Origin: Datisca glomerata
Taxonomy: Eukaryota; Streptophyta; Magnoliopsida; Cucurbitales; Datiscaceae
Length of the DNA: 64,000 nucleotides
Direction of reading: 5' to 3'
Assembly (NCBI GenBank): GCA_003255025.1
Contig: QANY01005609.1
Span: 543,152 to 607,151, forward strand
The notes under the pieces were generated by a model, which searched no databases, was not told the origin of the DNA, and worked only from the letters and a program-made list of their open reading frames with translations. The translations under genes were made by a program, and so were the position numbers. Position 1 is the stretch's first letter; each line of letters opens with the position of its first letter. Positions 59,735-64,000 of this stretch are shown one piece after another.

Positions 59735-60700
59735 TGTCGGTGCAAAATTCAAGAGGTTGAGTAGCTCAGTCCAAAACACCAAGCCAGCCCACACGGCCAC
59801 ACCAGGCCGATTGAGGGCTTAGAGCATGAAGCCAGAACCAATTTCACCCATAATTGCAAAAGAACGACTCAAGACGTAGTCAAAGTATTGACCCCCAAAA
59901 AAAATGACTCAGCCTAAGAGACCTTCCAGAGGAACAAAAGTTACCTCCAGAGCCCCACGGCCACGACCAAAGCAAGTAAAGCCATTGGAGGAGGCAAGGA
60001 CGGGCTGTCGCTATTACAGCCTCCGTCCTGCGAACCACTTTAAAAAGAGGGAAGCCACTAGAGTCTGAAGCTCGCCTTGCCAAAACAGAAAAAATAGGAG
60101 GACAACACCAGCTCAACCTATCAACTTCATCCACAAATCCCTTCTCCGTCGAATGCACAGAGAAGTAAATCGCCAGGACGATTCGATGATTTGCGCACAA
60201 GGCTTTCTTTTTGGCGCCTAAATTCGGAACCAGGGCTCGACCCGTGCCTTTAAAAGGAGGATGAAGTGGAGAGGAGAGGAGAAGAAAGCAGTTTCAATGG
60301 CAGAACTCCATTAGAGCTACCTCTAAGCTCTCACGCACCGAGCAACAAGGCCACTAGAGCCTCCATGCAAAAGCTTTCCTCTTTCTAAGAAACTCTACCT
60401 TGAGAGTTCATCCATGTAAAGCAAATCGATACGAAATATAAAAGTTATTCAGTTATGATTTTTTAGTGATGCTTTTCTTATTTGCTTATTTCAAATACCG
60501 TGGTCTAAATAGATAAAAGATTCTAATTTGTATCGACTTGCTCTGGATTAAGTTTATTCTATATTACTCGATTGTAGCAAAGTCCTTGGCTGGGTTCTTC
60601 TTCTCCAAAACCCACGCTCAATTACCAACCTTATCCGCGTAGTGGATTGAGCCAGCATAATCCAGACAGCTCATACTCATTTACGCAAACCATAGTTGAC
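59735..60700 (+). repeat. LTR-like sequence, family unassigned
   Basis: Starts near TGTCGGTGCAAAATTC, is GC-richer than its surroundings, and has a TATA-like TTTAAAAGG at 60250-60258 followed by a purine-rich leader. This resembles a gypsy LTR, but no target duplication, partner LTR or PBS was found. The minus-strand frame 59880-60200 has no known domain. Confidence 0.35.
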
Positions 60701-62739
60701 ATTCCCATCTGCCGAACGAAAAGGGGTTGTTTTTTTGGGCCGGTTTTTCGGTGTGTTTGGGCCGGAAGGGAAGCTGAAATTCGTATGTTTCCACTAGAAT
60801 AGTCGTAACATCGAGAAAACAGAACACTGAACGAAGAAGTGAATAATTTCTAAATAATGAGGTTCAATGATAGAAAGAAACTAAGAAAACGAGAAAACCC
60901 ATCAAAAAATACTAATTGATGAAGGCCTTGTATATTGTTAAGTATGGTAAATCAAGTGATCCAACAATGATTAGAAAAAGGTTGGCCAACATACTGTAAA
61001 AGACGAAGAAAAGAAAGAGTCATGGAATGACAGAGTCTGTGGCAAATGGGTCTATGAGAAAATGACGGATGGCGGTATTGCTGTCATTGAAGCAGAAATT
61101 CAAAATCAAATTCGTAGATGAATAGTTCATGCAAACAGAAGGAGTCAAGAAGAAGATGAATAATGACCGTCAACGGTGTCGATTTTCAGAGGGAAGAAGA
61201 CGAAGAATATTGAAAGTTGAAGTATGGACTGTGGAGTGTGGAGGCAAATCTAGCAAAATGTCTTTTTGCTTCTCAGGAAGAAAACTTATCATCACATGTC
61301 AAAGTCTGTTTTTTTACCTAAATTCTAGCCTTAGAGTAGATTAGAATGTGTTCTAATGTACTCTGTATAGGTGTATGGGATGTGTTTGAACCATTTGATA
61401 ATCCATTATAGGTTGATCTAATGATTAAAAAATTCATGTTCCGATACAAGAGTGTATCCTATAATATTTCGTACACTTCACTTATGAAAGTCTAAGTATG
61501 TGTTCTTAATTATTAGGGTATTTATATTTTTAAATACATATGTATTTTTTTACTTTTATTATATATTACAAATTTTATAAAGTTATTATATATGTTCGGA
61601 TTTTTATCCGAAACAAAACACCAAAAATTCCTAAATGTTTCATTTTCTAAGAAAACCCCTCAAAATGCCCCTAACAATGAGTGAATTACACTTTTGGTTA
61701 TATATGTTTACTCCATTTTTGAATAATCTTGACGTATATAATTAAAATCAAAAGTTTGATGTTGAAAAGGAGATCGCAACACTTGTTATTACAGAAGGAC
61801 CTGGAATTTAGTCTACCATGGGTGAACTTAGAAATAATGGTAGATGATAGACCTGAAACACAAAATGCATCGCCCTTCTTAATGCAAAATCCAAGGTATA
61901 ACGACCAAACAAACAAGCCTTTAAGACTACAAACGCAAAAACAAAATCTGCACGTGTTAAAAGGGCGAGGCAGTGGGTTCATTTCTGATTTAACGATTCT
62001 CCGAACTTGATATGGAATTTACAATGATTCTCCACTGTTGATGCTGGAAGTTGATTCCTTCCCTCTTCGTAGCCTTTTTTTTTTGGGGTGGGGTGGGGGG
62101 GGGAACGTGTTTAGGTCATTACTACACGTGTATGCATCGTGTATCACGTGAATATAAAATAAAATAACTTTAGTGCTTATTTTCAAAAAACAATTGTTTC
62201 CTTAGTATTTCTCTTAAAATGTATGCATTGATTTTGTGTTATTCATATTCTTTTGTGACTATTTAACGCATTTGTCACTCATGTCTTTTGTAGTTGCTTT
62301 GCAATTGTAGATGAGAGATTGAATCTAAATCGTTCATGTCTAACATTCAAAATCATTGTTAAATTTTTTTTAAAAGATTTAAAATTATTTTTATCTTTAT
62401 CTCATGGCAGTTGAACATGATTTGATCAGACAATTTGATAATGTCAAATTGCCGTGCCTATTGTTGGAGACCATCCCTTTCCTACCTACTTTTGCACATC
62501 ACAGTAAATGATAAGAAGTGTAGTAAGATATTAATGTGTGAGAATTATTCAGATGATGTGTATATTGCGTACACTACAGAGTATGAAACTTTAGAAGGTT
62601 AATTAAGAAAATAAATAAATAGCATGATATTAATCTTTCGGTATAAGAATGTTGTTTCTTACAACACCTCTATTTTGGTTGTCATAAAAATTAATATATG
62701 AATATTAAAATTTTCTCCAATGATTTACTAGAGTAGTGT
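60701..62739. other. Unassigned stretch
   Basis: No supported gene. Open frames at 61129-61344 and 61729-62010 (plus) lack recognisable domains. Confidence 0.45.
62075..62103 (+). other. Poly-T plus G-rich tract with quadruplex potential
   Basis: Ten T followed by GGGGTGGGGTGGGGGGGGG. Four or more G-runs with one-base loops satisfy the usual quadruplex pattern on the plus strand. Confidence 0.85.
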
Positions 62740-64000
62740 AAGTGGCAAGTTCTTTAAGACAAAAATATTGACACAATTTATTATTTTGCAGAGGTCTTTG
62801 ATGCTAAGTCTACCTTCCTCCTTAGGTTTGCAACAAAACTTTCAAGCCACTAAAATAGACTTACGAGTATCAACTAAACATGTCCAAAAGAAGTTTCTAA
62901 TAGCAGCATTCAAATCCTTCAAAAGAGAGGAAGACCAACGATAAATTTTAAAATAATATAGAAATGAACATTGAATCAGCGAGTTAATAAGACGTGAGAT
63001 GCATGTTATTAAATAAAGTTAAGTTTTTCCAAGATTCCAATTTGCTTTTAATTTGATCAGCCCAAGGGATCAGCCATCGACGCCCAGGCACACCAACGAA
63101 AAGAGGAATCCCTAAATAATTCATAAAGACCCTCTCTTACGCATTCTAGACAACGATAAAAATTCAGTAATCTGGGTCCCTGAGATGTCCCAGTCAAAAT
63201 AAATGGATTTATGCCAATTGACCTGTTGACCAGAGAATGAACCATAAACCTCAAAAGCATCTAAAACCACTTACAGATTCTTAGAAGATGCTTTATAGAA
63301 AAGAAGAACATCATTCACATAAAGAAAGTGATTCGGAGCACGCATCCTAATCGAAGAAGATATCGGAACCAACAATCCTATATCTACCAGATGTGAAAGA
63401 TATCTTCTAAAAAAGTCCTCAGTTAAACAAAAGAAGTGGGGATAGATGATCACCATGCCGCGCACCTCGCGAACACCTAAAAAATCCTTTAGCAGACTCA
63501 TCAAAAAACACCGAGATCCTTGCTGAGTCAAAAATATTATTCATCCACGCAATAAAATGCTCAGAAAAACCAAAGCACTTCAGAACCTCAATAAGAAAAT
63601 TCCAACTAATGGAATCAAAAGCTGTACGAATGTCATTTTTTATAGATTAATGATCACAACAATTACTATTGCTTAAAACATTAAAAGATTCAGAGGCACC
63701 AACAATATAGTAAAAAATTTGACGTCCTTGAATGAAACCATTTGGAGAAATAATCTAAGAGCAAATAATGGAAATACAATCAATAGTAATATTGATGAAA
63801 ATTTTAAACAAAAAAATTCCCAAAGCAATAAGAAGAAATTTTTTAATCAAAATTGCATTCAGAGTCATCAGAATAAGGACCATAAAGTTTGAGTTTAAAT
63901 CGGGTAACACATGCCTTGTACGAAAAAGCTCTTGCACAGCCAAAACCAAATCTGACCCCATTATATCCCAACAATGACAATAAAAGTTACTTGAGAAACT
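62740..64000 (-). pseudogene. Plant LINE (non-LTR) reverse transcriptase remnant
   Basis: Minus strand from the window edge: the 63961-63755 frame (VLPDLNSNFMVLI then ALGIFLFKIFINITIDCIS) matches the front of LINE RT. IDIRTAFDSISWNFLIEVL-type sequence follows at about 63650-63600. In 63531-63271, FFCLTEDFFRRYLSHLVDIG and SIRMRAPNHFLYVNDVLLFY give the catalytic box as YVND where the family has YADD. The 63260-63057 frame and fragments to about 62740 (FGHVWLILV-like, then LRRKVDL) are the downstream connection domain. Frameshifts and stops separate the parts; the 5' side lies outside the window. Confidence 0.88.

Noticed and set aside
59880..60200. 106-codon minus-strand ORF
   Set aside because: No known domain and located in LTR-like sequence.
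1..64000. tRNA, rRNA or organelle-derived insert
   Set aside because: No tRNA cloverleaf, rRNA or chloroplast/mitochondrial gene sequence was recognised on reading either strand.

Overview
The window is AT-rich plant nuclear DNA, most likely from a eudicot. The evidence is one intact, intron-containing host gene of the plant TMEM214/DUF2359 family, surrounded by plant Ty3/gypsy (Tat/Ogre-type and chromovirus-type) and Ty1/copia retrotransposons, a plant LINE, a PIF/Harbinger-like DNA element and an Ulp1-type transposon or mobile gene remnant. I cannot name the species. I see no tRNA, rRNA, CRISPR or bacterial-type operon. Apart from the host gene, every recognisable coding region carries stops, frameshifts or truncations.

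Layout. 1-6981: a decayed minus-strand Tat/Ogre-type gypsy element with a leader/gag remnant, primer-binding site (PBS), LTR, a 64-bp tandem array in its 3' untranslated region, integrase, extra archaeal-type RNase H, RT/RNase H and the protease-RT linker. The same reading continues at 42479-43250. Between the two halves lies a 35.5-kb nested block (6982-42473) whose outer ends are the LTR ends of a copia element (Copia-1), flanked by the 5-bp duplication TTTCT. Inside this block, left to right: a Copia-1 LTR fragment, a chromovirus-like LTR fragment, a Transposase_28-type gag-like remnant, three direct copies of a copia RT/RNase H tail (10.6-21.2 kb), a non-autonomous LTR element (LARD, 11652-19135) inside the second copy, chromovirus RT and LTR/PBS/gag pieces (21.2-24.2 kb), a second copia element (Copia-2, about 24.25-32.26 kb), unassigned and LTR-like sequence (32.3-35.1 kb), then Copia-1 pol, leader, PBS and its 2.2-kb 5' LTR.

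43.5-48.2 kb is a plus-strand remnant of a plant 'DUF1985-like plus Ulp1 cysteine protease' gene, split by a solo LTR of the Copia-2 family with target duplication CATGG. 48.8-50.4 kb holds a second Transposase_28-type remnant. 52248-58465 (minus) is the TMEM214-like gene: 10 exons, 590 codons, all GT-AG introns. Its 2.5-kb last intron carries a 1.6-kb PIF/Harbinger-like element. 58.5-62.7 kb is mostly featureless, with one LTR-like stretch. 62740-64000 is the RT and downstream part of a minus-strand LINE that runs off the window.

The window is mainly a record of layered insertion and decay next to one conserved gene. The most unusual part is the LARD: its 6.4-kb interior is built largely from unrelated short tandem arrays (24, ~180, 55 and 37 bp) and shows strong purine bias on one strand.
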